Assembly: GCA_025966175.1 (NCBI GenBank)
Contig: JAOPVN010000283.1
Coordinates: 1-8,777, forward strand
Length of the DNA stretch: 8,777 nt
Source of the DNA: Modestobacter sp.
GTDB lineage: Bacteria; Actinomycetota; Actinomycetes; Mycobacteriales; Geodermatophilaceae
Direction of reading: 5' to 3'
Part shown: positions 1 to 6,082 of the stretch, piece by piece
Numbering within the stretch: position 1 is the stretch's first letter
How the letters are laid out: each line of letters opens with the position of its first letter
Notes under the pieces: model-generated
What the model was told of the DNA's origin: nothing
What the model saw: only the letters and a program-made list of their open reading frames with translations
The model's database searches: none
Made by a program: the position numbers and the translations under genes

Positions 1-2
1 TG

Positions 3-545
3 AAGGGCCCGCTGGGCGCGGCCGGCGACCTGGACACCGTGTGGCGCCTGGTCAACCTGGCGATCGACTACAACCCGCCGCGGCGCACCCGCTGGCTGGT
101 GCTCGCCAAGGCTGCGCTGGAGCACGCCATCGGCCTGCCCGTGGACCCGGAGTCCATCCTCCCGGACCTCCCGGTCGGCGGCGGCGTCGAGCAGTTCGAG
201 CAGACCGCCGCAGCCGCCCGCGACGCCCAGACGCTGCTCCGCCAGTTCCCCGGCGTCGCCGGCCTGAGCAGCGACGACGCGGCGTGGGTCGAGGAGGAGT
301 GCTCCGAGACCATCACCGAGATGCTGCCCGGCGCGATCTCCCTGGGCCTCTCCGGCAAGTGCTCCGAGTGCGGGACGGCGATCGCCCCGTGGTTCAGCAC
401 CTGCCGGCCCTGCAGCAACGGCCCCAAGGGGCACGGGCCCGGTCGCGAGGGCAACGGCGGCGGCCGTGGCTCCCGCCGTCCCGGTGCCGCCGGATCACGG
501 TCCGGTTCCCGCGAGGGACGCCGCCCCAGCCGCAGCGGCCGCTGA
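3..545 (+). CDS. 3' end of an unrecognised protein with a CxxC...CxxC knuckle and a basic Gly/Arg/Ser tail (5' truncated)
   Basis: The reading frame is open from the left window edge (first full codon at 3) to a TGA at 543-545, so the gene starts outside the window. A GTG at 39 and later in-frame starts are probably internal. About 180 residues are visible. First comes a helical part (LDTVWRLVNLAIDYNPP, then a region rich in Leu, Ala and acidic residues). Then comes a four-cysteine motif CSEC-(11)-CRPC (Cys codons at about 360-411), typical of a zinc ribbon or knuckle. The last roughly 45 residues are Gly, Arg and Ser with many RGS/GGR-like steps. Such tails usually bind nucleic acid, and DEAD-box or other RNA helicases often end this way, so a C-terminal piece of an RNA-acting enzyme is possible. 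I do not recognise the family and assign no function. A strong hairpin follows 23 bp after the stop. That the frame is coding is clear; its identity is not. Confidence 0.72.
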   Translation, partial: KGPLGAAGDLDTVWRLVNLAIDYNPPRRTRWLVLAKAALEHAIGLPVDPESILPDLPVGGGVEQFEQTAAAARDAQTLLRQFPGVAGLSSDDAAWVEEECSETITEMLPGAISLGLSGKCSECGTAIAPWFSTCRPCSNGPKGHGPGREGNGGGRGSRRPGAAGSRSGSREGRRPSRSGR

Positions 546-568
546 CCCACTGCACCATCGCACGACGT

Positions 569-607
569 CCGGTCACATCACCCGCGCTGCGCGGGGGATG
601 TGACCGG
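569..607 (+). terminator. 39-bp near-perfect palindrome, terminator-like hairpin behind the first gene
   Basis: Base 569 pairs with 607 and so on inward to 587/589 around a central T at 588. The only mismatch is A580 opposite G596. The outer arms are CCGGTCACATC and its complement; the inner arms are CCCGCG/CGCGGG. It starts 23 bp after the stop codon of the first gene. No T-run follows, which is usual for terminators in high-GC actinobacteria. It could instead be a dispersed palindromic element. Its position supports a terminator. Confidence 0.7.
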
Positions 608-612
608 CGAGC

Positions 613-855
613 GTGCACCGCGGGCCTCACCGCACCGACTCCGCAGCCAATGCCCGGACGGGCCATGTCCGGGCCCGTCGGATCGCCGAGAACGAGGCGG
701 CCACCGGGTCCGGGGACATCGCGGCGAACATCGGCTGCGTGGTCACCGCGGCGCACGTGACCCCCGAGGGCGTTGCCCAGTCCCGGATGGCCGTCGCGGA
801 GCTGGCTCGGATGTCCAGCGGGCTACAGGACATCGTCGGCCGCTTCACCTACTGA
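613..855 (+). pseudogene. C-terminal relic of a methyl-accepting chemotaxis protein
   Basis: An 80-codon frame (ATG not assured; TGA at 853-855) ends with a sequence that closely resembles the extreme C-terminus of actinobacterial methyl-accepting chemotaxis receptors. It has GSGDIAANI, then TPEGVAQSRMAVAELARMSS, then the terminal LQDIVGRFTY. In intact receptors this is the last helix of the cytoplasmic signalling coiled coil, and the full protein has about 500 or more residues. Here the resemblance begins abruptly near codon 679 (RRIAENEA). Everything expected before it is absent: sensor, membrane spans, HAMP domain and most of the signalling hairpin. The same frame is stopped at 601-603, and upstream lie only two hairpins and the previous gene. 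No ribosome binding site precedes the ATG at 613. It is best read as a deletion remnant. The assignment rests on recalled family sequence, not on an alignment. Confidence 0.68.
652..674. terminator. Hairpin with perfect 8-bp arms just before the chemoreceptor relic
   Basis: GCCCGGAC (652-659) and GTCCGGGC (667-674) are perfect inverted repeats around a 7-nt loop. It lies next to the point (about 676-679) where chemoreceptor similarity begins. It could be a second or former terminator, or a scar of the event that removed the rest of the receptor gene. No T-run follows. Confidence 0.4.
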
Positions 856-869
856 GCCGACCCGCACAC

Positions 870-913
870 GACAGCGGCCGCCGCCCCGGTTCCCCGGGGC
901 AGCGGCCGCTGTC
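870..913. terminator. Bidirectional terminator-type hairpin between convergent units
   Basis: Base 870 pairs with 913 and so on inward to 889/894, leaving a four-base loop (890-893). The 20-pair stem has one mismatch (C882 opposite A901). The arms begin GACAGCGGCCGC and end with its complement. It lies 14 bp after the stop of the chemoreceptor relic (+) and 12 bp beyond the stop of the aldehyde dehydrogenase (-), exactly where a shared terminator for converging transcripts is expected. There is no T-run. Confidence 0.75.
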
Positions 914-925
914 CTCTGGATGGAC

Positions 926-2410
926 TCAGAGGGCGACGTAGACCGACTTCGTCTGCAGGTACTCGTCGAGGGCCTCGGGACCGTTCTCCCGGCCGTAGCC
1001 CGAGGCCTTGTACCCGCCGAAGGGCAGGGCCACGTCGAGGATCCCGTAGGTGTTGACCCAGATCAGGCCGGCCTCCAGTGCGGCGGCCACCCGGTGCGCC
1101 CGGGAGAGGTTCTGCGTGTGCAGGCCGGCAGCCAGGCCGTAGGGGGTGCTGTTGGCCAGGGCGATCGCCTCCTCCTCGGTGTCGAACACCTGCACGGTGA
1201 GCACCGGGCCGAAGATCTCGTCCTGCACGAGGCGGGAGTCGTTCGGCACGTCGACCACGACCGTGGGGGCCATGTAGAAGCCCTCCCGGTCCAGCCGCTT
1301 GCCGCCCGCGACGATCCGGCCGGTGCCCTCGCCGTCGACCAGCGCGACGAAGCGCTCGACGTTCTGCAGGTGCCGCTCGCCGGCCATCGGGCCGACGACG
1401 GTGCCCTCGTCCAGCGGGTCGCCGACCGGCACGTGCGTCGCGCCGGCGACCACGCCCGCCAGCACCTGGTCGTACACGCCGCGCTGCACGAGCAGCCGGG
1501 TGCCGCCCATGCAGAACTGGCCGGTGTTGAACACGAACCCGGAGACCGCGGCCTGGATGGCCTCGTCGAGGTCGGCGTCGTCGAAGACGATGTTGGCCGA
1601 CTTGCCGCCCAGCTCCATGGTCACCGGGGTGACGTTCGCGGCCGCGGTCGCGGCGATCATGCTGCCGATCTTGGTGGATCCGGTGAAGGCGATCCGGTCC
1701 ACCCCGGTGTGCCGGGACAGCGCATCCCCGGCGACGGCACCGCCGCCGGTCACCACGTTCAGCACACCGTCCGGCAGGCCGGCCTCGGTGAGCAGCTCGG
1801 CGATCCGCAGCGCGGTCAGCGGGGTGTCCTCGGCTGGCTTGTGGACGACGGTGTTGCCGGCGGCCAGCGCGGGGGCGATCTTCGACGTCGAGAGGATCAT
1901 CGGGAAGTTGAACGGGGTGATCGCCGCGACGACGCCCAGCGCCTCACGCCGGGTGTAGCCCAGGCCCGGGCCACGGATGCCGCGGGTCGCACCTTCGATC
2001 GCCCCGGCCAGGCCGGCGAAGTAGGAGAAGTGCTCGGCGGTCGTGTTGGCGTCGATCATCCGGGAGAAGGCGATCGGCTTGCCGGTGTCCAGGCTCTCCA
2101 GCCGGGCGAGCTCCTCGGCGTTCTCCTGGATCAGCTGGGCCGCCCGGTGCAGGATCGCGCCGCGGTCACGCGGGCTCATGGTCCGCCAGGGGCCGCTGTC
2201 GAAGGCCCGCCGCGCGGCCTGGACGGCGCGGTCGACGTCCTCGGCGGTCGCCTCGGCCACCGTCATGACGACCCGGCCCGTCGAGGGGTCCACCACGTCG
2301 CGCCGGTCGGTGCCCGTGCTGTCCTGCCACTGGCCGTCGATGTACAGCTGACCCGGCGGCAGCGCCACCTGCGCGGAGTGGGCCTCGACCAGCGTGTCGG
2401 AAGTGCTCAT
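926..2410 (-). CDS. NAD(P)-dependent aldehyde dehydrogenase
   Basis: Oxidises an aldehyde to its carboxylic acid with NAD(P)+ in the cytoplasm. All ALDH superfamily hallmarks are present. Numbered from the upstream ATG (495 residues), these are: ITPFNFP with the oxyanion Asn169, Lys192 in VHKPAEDTP, the cofactor loop FTGSTKIG (243-250), general base Glu267 in MELGGKS, nucleophile Cys301 in GQFCMGG, EIFGPV with Glu399, and LPFGGYKASGYGRE near the C-terminus. The length is normal for the family. Two ATGs lie in tandem (2413 and 2410). The GAGAGG ribosome site (2417-2422) is 3 nt from the first and 6 nt from the second, so I prefer 2410 (494 residues). The gene is monocistronic, set off by a 144-bp leader region upstream and a shared terminator downstream. 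The substrate cannot be read from the sequence; betaine-aldehyde, aromatic or fatty aldehydes are all possible. The nearby fatty-acyl genes make a lipid-derived aldehyde plausible, but this is only inference. Confidence 0.95.
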   Translation of the reverse strand: MSTSDTLVEAHSAQVALPPGQLYIDGQWQDSTGTDRRDVVDPSTGRVVMTVAEATAEDVDRAVQAARRAFDSGPWRTMSPRDRGAILHRAAQLIQENAEELARLESLDTGKPIAFSRMIDANTTAEHFSYFAGLAGAIEGATRGIRGPGLGYTRREALGVVAAITPFNFPMILSTSKIAPALAAGNTVVHKPAEDTPLTALRIAELLTEAGLPDGVLNVVTGGGAVAGDALSRHTGVDRIAFTGSTKIGSMIAATAAANVTPVTMELGGKSANIVFDDADLDEAIQAAVSGFVFNTGQFCMGGTRLLVQRGVYDQVLAGVVAGATHVPVGDPLDEGTVVGPMAGERHLQNVERFVALVDGEGTGRIVAGGKRLDREGFYMAPTVVVDVPNDSRLVQDEIFGPVLTVQVFDTEEEAIALANSTPYGLAAGLHTQNLSRAHRVAAALEAGLIWVNTYGILDVALPFGGYKASGYGRENGPEALDEYLQTKSVYVAL

Positions 2411-2425
2411 CATGTTCCTCTCGCC

Positions 2426-2445
2426 GGCGGCCCGTCCGGGCCGCC
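2426..2445 (-). promoter_or_regulatory. Leader hairpin just upstream of the aldehyde dehydrogenase ribosome site
   Basis: GGCGGCCC (2426-2433) and GGGCCGCC (2438-2445) form a perfect 8-bp GC stem with a 4-nt loop. It ends 4 nt before the GAGAGG ribosome site. If transcribed, it would fold in the leader of the mRNA and could act as an attenuator or affect ribosome access. It may also be a chance product of high GC content. Confidence 0.35.
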
Positions 2446-2451
2446 TGGTAC

Positions 2452-2474
2452 GACGGTGCCGTCGCGGAACCGTC
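2452..2474. promoter_or_regulatory. Inverted repeat in the aldehyde dehydrogenase upstream region, possible operator
   Basis: GACGGT (2452-2457) and ACCGTC (2469-2474) are perfect inverted arms separated by 11 bp, about two helical turns centre to centre. This geometry fits a dimeric repressor site. It lies 40-65 bp upstream of the start codon. I see no convincing -35/-10 pair around it, so this is a weak call. Confidence 0.25.
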
Positions 2475-2513
2475 TGACGAGATCAACTGCCGATGAGCAC
2501 CCGCGCTCAAGGG

Positions 2514-2534
2514 GGCTTCCGTCACACGAAAGCC
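2514..2534 (-). terminator. Hairpin behind the sortase/small membrane protein unit
   Basis: Read on the minus strand, GGCTTTCG and CGGAAGCC pair (8 pairs including one G-T) around a 5-nt loop. It lies about 20 nt beyond the stop codon of the small membrane protein. It probably ends that transcript before the separate aldehyde dehydrogenase gene. Confidence 0.45.
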
Positions 2535-2554
2535 GCTGGAGTTCCGCTATCGGC

Positions 2555-2713
2555 TCACTGGTCGACGGTGACGTCGTTGAAGGGCAGCCGGGGCTCCACC
2601 CACGGGAAGACGACGAACAGCAGCAGCGCGACCACGGCGAGCACCAGGACCAGCGCGATCGCAGCCTTGCTCGCCGTGCCACCGGGCAGCCGGCGCCAGA
2701 TCCAGCCGTACAC
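2555..2713 (-). CDS. Small single-span membrane protein paired with the sortase (52 aa)
   Basis: A short gene starting at GTG (2713-2711) with ribosome site GGAGG (2718-2722) 4 nt before it, ending at TGA (2557-2555). The product opens with MYGWIWRRLPGG. One strongly hydrophobic helix follows at about residues 17-38 (AAIALVLVLAVVALLLFVVF), then a short tail PWVEPRLPFNDVTVDQ. The basic residues before the helix predict a cytoplasmic N-terminus and an exported tail of about 15 residues. It begins 9 bp after the sortase stop, and its ribosome site directly abuts that stop codon, so the two are almost surely co-translated. Small proteins of this kind do sit beside class E sortases in actinobacteria as far as I recall; their role is unknown to me. 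It has no LAxTG-type sorting signal, so it is not an evident substrate. A membrane partner or stabiliser of the sortase is a guess. Confidence 0.8.
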   Translation of the reverse strand: MYGWIWRRLPGGTASKAAIALVLVLAVVALLLFVVFPWVEPRLPFNDVTVDQ

Positions 2714-2722
2714 GGGTCCTCC

Positions 2723-3622
2723 TCAGCCTTCGGTGAGCGCGGGCGGGCCGTCGGGGGCGTCGGCCTTGCTGATGGGGCCGCCGTCCAGGACCGCGTGCAC
2801 GATCAACCGTTGCCGCGCCGAGTACTTCGGGTGGCAGGTGGTCAGGGTCAGGTACGAGCCGGTGGGCGCCCCGGCCGCAGCGCCCCCCGGGGTCGGGGAG
2901 ATCACCGCGACGTCGGTGGGGCGGACGATCTGCTGCCCCGGGATCCCGCTCGGGTCGGTCGTGTAGTCGCCGGTGGCCGGGTCGCCGAGCACCCGGTAGA
3001 CGAACCAGCTGTCGGCGGTCTCCACCACGATGGGGTCCCCGGGGCGGAGCTTGTCGGCGTCCAGGAACGGGGATCCCTTGCCCACCCGGTGTCCGGCCAG
3101 CGCCAGGTTGCCGGGCTGCCCGGGCAGCGCCGTCCCGACGTAGTGGCCCGGCCCCTGGGAGAGCTGGTCCTCGTCGGTGCCCTCCAGGACCACCCGGGCG
3201 TAGTCCGCACCGAGCCGGGGGATGTGCAGGACGGCGAGCGGATCGCCCACCGGCGGCGCGACCGGCGTGGCCGTCGGCGCGGGGGCGTCGTCCCACTGCT
3301 GGTGGATCTGGTCGGTCAGCTGGTTCTGCTGACGGCCGTTGAGGAAGTCGGTCACGTAGACCTCGTAGACGACGAAGAGCAGCACGATCAGGCCGGCGGT
3401 GACCAGCAGCTCGCCGACGCCCCGGGCGAGGACCTGCCAGAGCGGGTCACGGCGACGGCCGGGCGCGGCGTCCTGCTCGGCGTCGTCCTGCTCGGCGTCG
3501 TCCTGGTCCCACTCGACGTCCGGCTCGGGTGCTCGGTGCCGAGCGGGGGCCAGGTCGGGCACCCGTTCCCACCGCTGGGTCCGGTCCAGCCCGAGGTCCC
3601 GATCCGGGTCCGCGTCGGTCAT
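2723..3622 (-). CDS. Class E sortase
   Basis: A membrane-anchored cysteine transpeptidase. Class E enzymes in actinobacteria cut LAxTG-like sorting signals and join surface proteins to peptidoglycan. The 299-residue product has a long charged cytoplasmic N-terminus (about 1-68, including an acidic run with QDDAE repeated). A membrane helix follows at about 69-90 (GVGELLVTAGLIVLLFVVYE), then a Pro/Ala/Thr linker, and the sortase barrel from about 127. The catalytic set is complete: His178 in LALAGHRV, Cys263 in TLTTCHPKYS, and Arg272 nine residues later in RQRLIV. That spacing is as in the family. The ATG at 3622 follows GGAG at 3626-3629 with a short 3-nt gap. No sorting-signal substrate gene and no second sortase lie in the window. 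It is a housekeeping-type sortase by arrangement, co-transcribed with the small membrane protein downstream. Confidence 0.95.
   Translation of the reverse strand: MTDADPDRDLGLDRTQRWERVPDLAPARHRAPEPDVEWDQDDAEQDDAEQDAAPGRRRDPLWQVLARGVGELLVTAGLIVLLFVVYEVYVTDFLNGRQQNQLTDQIHQQWDDAPAPTATPVAPPVGDPLAVLHIPRLGADYARVVLEGTDEDQLSQGPGHYVGTALPGQPGNLALAGHRVGKGSPFLDADKLRPGDPIVVETADSWFVYRVLGDPATGDYTTDPSGIPGQQIVRPTDVAVISPTPGGAAAGAPTGSYLTLTTCHPKYSARQRLIVHAVLDGGPISKADAPDGPPALTEG
3471..3500 (-). repeat. Two perfect 15-bp tandem repeats inside the sortase N-terminus
   Basis: The 15-bp unit TCCTGCTCGGCGTCG occurs at 3471-3485 and again at 3486-3500, and a degraded third copy starts at 3501. It encodes repeated QDDAE in the cytoplasmic acidic segment. 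Being in-frame, copy-number changes would only lengthen or shorten this segment. Confidence 0.85.
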
Positions 3623-3676
3623 CCGCTCCCCCGTGTCCCGTGCTGCGTCGTCGGCACCGTGTCCGGGCCGCTGGCG

Positions 3677-3682
3677 ATGCTA
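3677..3682 (-). promoter_or_regulatory. Possible -10 element for the sortase gene
   Basis: The 154-bp gap 3623-3776 separates the lipid operon from the sortase unit. On the minus strand it contains TAGCAT (3682 to 3677), a good actinobacterial -10 match in otherwise GC-only DNA, 54 bp before the sortase ATG. I find no -35 match at the proper distance. GC-rich short inverted repeats between 3683 and 3760 could terminate the operon upstream, but none is clear-cut. Confidence 0.25.
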
Positions 3683-3776
3683 GGCGAGAGCGCGGCCCGC
3701 TCCGCGCGCCGCGCGGGGCCCACCGCCGGCGGAGGGCTCGTCCGCCGTCCGCGTGCGGATGTCGACGCCCGGAGGG

Positions 3777-4634
3777 TCAGCGCGGGCGGATCGCGCCGAC
3801 GAGGTGCTCGGTGTCGGACGCGGCGTTGCGGACGGCGACGTCCCAGCCGCCCGGCGACACCTGGGCGGTCGACAGGGTCACTGTCGACGGCAGGAAGAGC
3901 GGCTTGCGGAACGCCACGTCGACCGTCAGCGCGTCGGGGAGCCGGCCGGACAGCGCCGCCAGCGCGCGGGCCTTCACCCACATGCCGTGCGCGATCGCCC
4001 GCTTGAAGCCGAACGCCTTCGCCGTCAGCCCGGACAGGTGGATCGGGTTCACGTCGCCGGAGACCTTGGCATAGCGACGGCCGGCGTCGTCGGGCACCCG
4101 CCACTGCGCGGCCATCCGGTCGAGCGCCCCGACCGACACCTCGACGTCCGCAGCCGGCGCCCCCTCGGGCGCATGCGCGCCGCGGGCCAGGTACGTCGAC
4201 CGCCCCCGCCAGACCACGGCACCGCCGGCGGAGACCGCGGCACACAGGTCGACGGTCGCCCCGCTGCGGTGGGCAGCGAACCGCTCGGCCCAGACCTCCA
4301 GGTCCAGCGGCTCCCCCACCCCGATCGGCCGCTCGACCTCGATGCGGTTGCGCACGTGCACCAGCCCGGGCAGGGCCAGCGGGAACGACCGGTCGGTCAT
4401 CAGCGCGACCTGCAGCGGGAACGCCAGCACGTGCGGGAACGTCACCGGCAGCGCGTCGGCCAGCGGGAAGCGGCAGACCCGGGCGTAACCGGCCAGCTGG
4501 GCCGGGTCGACCTGCACGCCCTCACGGGCCAGCCGGGTGTCGGGCAGGTCGCCGCCCCGGCCGCGCGCGGTGAGCGCGGCCCGGGCGAACAGCGCCGGCA
4601 TGGCGGGCGCGTCCTCCAGCACGGTGCGGCTCAT
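3777..4634 (-). CDS. htdX: MaoC-family (R)-specific enoyl-CoA/enoyl-thioester hydratase, HtdX-like
   Basis: Adds water reversibly across trans-2-enoyl thioesters to give (R)-3-hydroxyacyl thioesters. The 285 residues fit a double hot-dog fold. The N-terminal half has lost the catalytic motif. The C-terminal half (from about 165) carries the hydratase-2 motif: YAKVSGDVNPIHLSGLTAKA with catalytic Asp194 and His199, then IAHGMWVKA (HGM at 216-218). The ATG at 4634 overlaps the stop of the preceding reductase gene as TGATG, with no good ribosome site of its own. Translation is therefore probably coupled, and the two proteins should be made in step. The same reductase-hydratase pair, at nearly the same lengths, is fabG4-htdX (Rv0242c-Rv0241c) of Mycobacterium tuberculosis, from memory. 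It could serve either fatty acid breakdown or a FAS-II-like reductive route. Company with a thiolase and an acyl-CoA oxidase favours breakdown. Confidence 0.9.
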   Translation of the reverse strand: MSRTVLEDAPAMPALFARAALTARGRGGDLPDTRLAREGVQVDPAQLAGYARVCRFPLADALPVTFPHVLAFPLQVALMTDRSFPLALPGLVHVRNRIEVERPIGVGEPLDLEVWAERFAAHRSGATVDLCAAVSAGGAVVWRGRSTYLARGAHAPEGAPAADVEVSVGALDRMAAQWRVPDDAGRRYAKVSGDVNPIHLSGLTAKAFGFKRAIAHGMWVKARALAALSGRLPDALTVDVAFRKPLFLPSTVTLSTAQVSPGGWDVAVRNAASDTEHLVGAIRPR

Positions 4635-5989
4635 CAGGCCCCCAACATCGACTGGCCGCAGACCCGCACGACCTGCCCGTTCACGCCGCCACTGCCGGGC
4701 TGGGACAGCCAGGCGATCGTCTCGGCGACGTCGACCGGCAGGCCGCCCTGCTGCAGCGAGTTGATCCGGGAACCGACCTCGCGGGTGCCGAAGGGCATCT
4801 TCGCCGTCATCTCGGTGACGATGAAGCCGGGCGCGACGGCGTTGATCGTGGCGCCGCGCTCGGCGAACTCCGGCGCCCAGGAGCGCACCATCCCGATGAT
4901 CCCGGCCTTGGACGCCGAGTAGTTGGTCTGCCCACGGTTGCCGGCGATCCCTGACTGCGAGCTCACGCAGACCACCCGGGCGTCCGGCTTCAGCACCCCG
5001 TCGGCGGCCAGCAGCGCGGCGGTGATGTCCAGCTGCGCCTGCAGGTTGACCGCCAGCACCGAGTTCCAGCGTGCGGCGTCCATGTTGACCAGCAGCTTGT
5101 CCCGGGTGATGCCGGCGTTGTGCACGACGACGTCGACCCCGCCGTGCCGCTCCCGCAGGTGCTCGACCAGCCGGGTCGGCGCGTCGTCGGAGGTGATGTC
5201 GAGCTGGAACGCCGTCCCGTTGATCTCGTTGGCGACCTCGGCCAGCGACTGCCCGGCGGCCGGGACGTCGACAGCGACCACGTGGGCGCCGTCGCGGGCC
5301 ATCACCCGGGCGATCGCCGCACCGATCCCCCGCGCCGCACCGGTGACCACGGCGACCTTGCCGGCCAGCGGGCGATCATGCTCCTCACCGCCGGGCAGCT
5401 CGGAGGCCGACAGCGTCACGACCTGCCCGTCGACGTAGGCCGACCGGCCGGAGAGGAAGAACCGCAGCGGGCTGCCCAGCGAGCCCTCCGCACCGAACGG
5501 CACGTAGACGAGGTTCGCCGTCGAGCCGTTGAGCAGCTCCTTGCCGATGGACCGGACCAGTCCGTCCAGCGCCTGCCGGGCGGCGGCCTGCGCCGGGGAG
5601 GTCGCCTCGGCCGGCGGGTCGGCCAGGACGACGACGCGCCCCGACGCCCGCAGCCGCTTGATCGCCGGGCTGAGGAAGTCGTGCGCGCTGGCCAGATCGG
5701 CCGGGCCGGTGAGCCCGGTGGCGTCCAGCACGACGGCGCCGAACTTCTCCCCGTCGGACCCGCCGTCGGCGGCCACCGGCGAGACGACGGTGACCCCGGC
5801 GTCCTCGAGGAGCCCGGTCGCGATCTTCCGCAGCCGGCCCTCACCGGCCGAGCCGACCACCACCGGCCCGGGCAGCAGCGGCTGACCGGGCTCGTAGCGG
5901 CGCAGCACGGCCGGGCGGGGCAGGCCGAGGTTCTTGGTGATCGTCGTGCCGAGGCCGGAGTTGGCGAACTCGCGATACCAGTCACTCAC
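4634..5989 (-). CDS. fabG4: High-molecular-weight 3-oxoacyl reductase / (R)-3-hydroxyacyl dehydrogenase, FabG4-type
   Basis: A short-chain dehydrogenase that interconverts 3-oxoacyl and (R)-3-hydroxyacyl thioesters. At 451 residues it is far longer than ordinary FabG (about 245) and matches the two-domain FabG4 of mycobacteria (about 454). Residues 1-200 form a degenerate nucleotide-fold domain without catalytic residues. Residues 208-451 hold the active SDR: TGAARGIG (216-223), Asp241 at the end of strand 2, NAGIT (291-295), Asn315, Ser344, Tyr357 and Lys361. Asp241 predicts NAD(H) rather than NADP(H), which fits the reported NADH use of FabG4 and is compatible with an oxidative role. The start is GTG at 5989, with AAGGA (5999-6003) 9 nt upstream. 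It lies 93 bp after the thiolase gene, with the twin palindromes between, and its stop overlaps the MaoC start by one base. Confidence 0.93.
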   Translation of the reverse strand: MSDWYREFANSGLGTTITKNLGLPRPAVLRRYEPGQPLLPGPVVVGSAGEGRLRKIATGLLEDAGVTVVSPVAADGGSDGEKFGAVVLDATGLTGPADLASAHDFLSPAIKRLRASGRVVVLADPPAEATSPAQAAARQALDGLVRSIGKELLNGSTANLVYVPFGAEGSLGSPLRFFLSGRSAYVDGQVVTLSASELPGGEEHDRPLAGKVAVVTGAARGIGAAIARVMARDGAHVVAVDVPAAGQSLAEVANEINGTAFQLDITSDDAPTRLVEHLRERHGGVDVVVHNAGITRDKLLVNMDAARWNSVLAVNLQAQLDITAALLAADGVLKPDARVVCVSSQSGIAGNRGQTNYSASKAGIIGMVRSWAPEFAERGATINAVAPGFIVTEMTAKMPFGTREVGSRINSLQQGGLPVDVAETIAWLSQPGSGGVNGQVVRVCGQSMLGA

Positions 5990-6015
5990 GTGGGTGCGTC
6001 CTTCCGTGGGACAGG

Positions 6016-6071
6016 TTCACTTTCGGCGCCGAAAGTGAAGCCGGGCGGCTCACTTTCGGCGCCGAAAGTGA
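6016..6071. repeat. Twin long perfect palindromes between the thiolase and fabG4 genes
   Basis: The half-site TTCACTTTCGGC followed by its exact complement gives a perfect 24-bp palindrome at 6016-6039. A second perfect 22-bp copy of the same sequence lies at 6050-6071, and 24 bp are directly repeated (6017-6040 and 6050-6073). The centres are 33 bp apart, about three helical turns. In RNA each would fold to a 10-bp or 9-bp stem with a GCGC loop. They lie inside the predicted minus-strand operon. Possible roles are a double operator for a dimeric regulator, intercistronic mRNA stems, a terminator, or copies of a dispersed genomic repeat. The sequence is certain; the role is not. Confidence 0.92.
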
Positions 6072-6082
6072 AGGGGTGGGGG

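Noticed and set aside
41..760. Plus-strand 239-codon frame overlapping the first gene
   Set aside because: It is an Arg/Pro-rich shifted frame that runs through the palindromic terminator and has no ribosome site. The frame with the four-cysteine motif is the coding one.
546..925. Possible tRNA or small RNA gene in the gene-poor stretch
   Set aside because: The stems here are simple linear hairpins. I find no cloverleaf, T-loop motif or other known RNA pattern.
2547..3296. Minus-strand 249-codon frame within the sortase region
   Set aside because: It is an Arg/Gly/Pro-rich shift of the sortase and small membrane protein frames, with no recognisable motif.
773..4006. Very long plus-strand open frame (1077 codons)
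   Set aside because: It runs antisense across the aldehyde dehydrogenase and sortase genes, whose motifs are unmistakable on the other strand. Its composition (Gly, Arg, Val, His, Asp runs) is the usual result of high-GC codon bias.
6016..6071. The repeated palindromes as a start of a CRISPR array
   Set aside because: There are only two copies with a 9-bp unique gap, and the repeat itself is a full palindrome. No spacers of regular length and no cas genes are visible.
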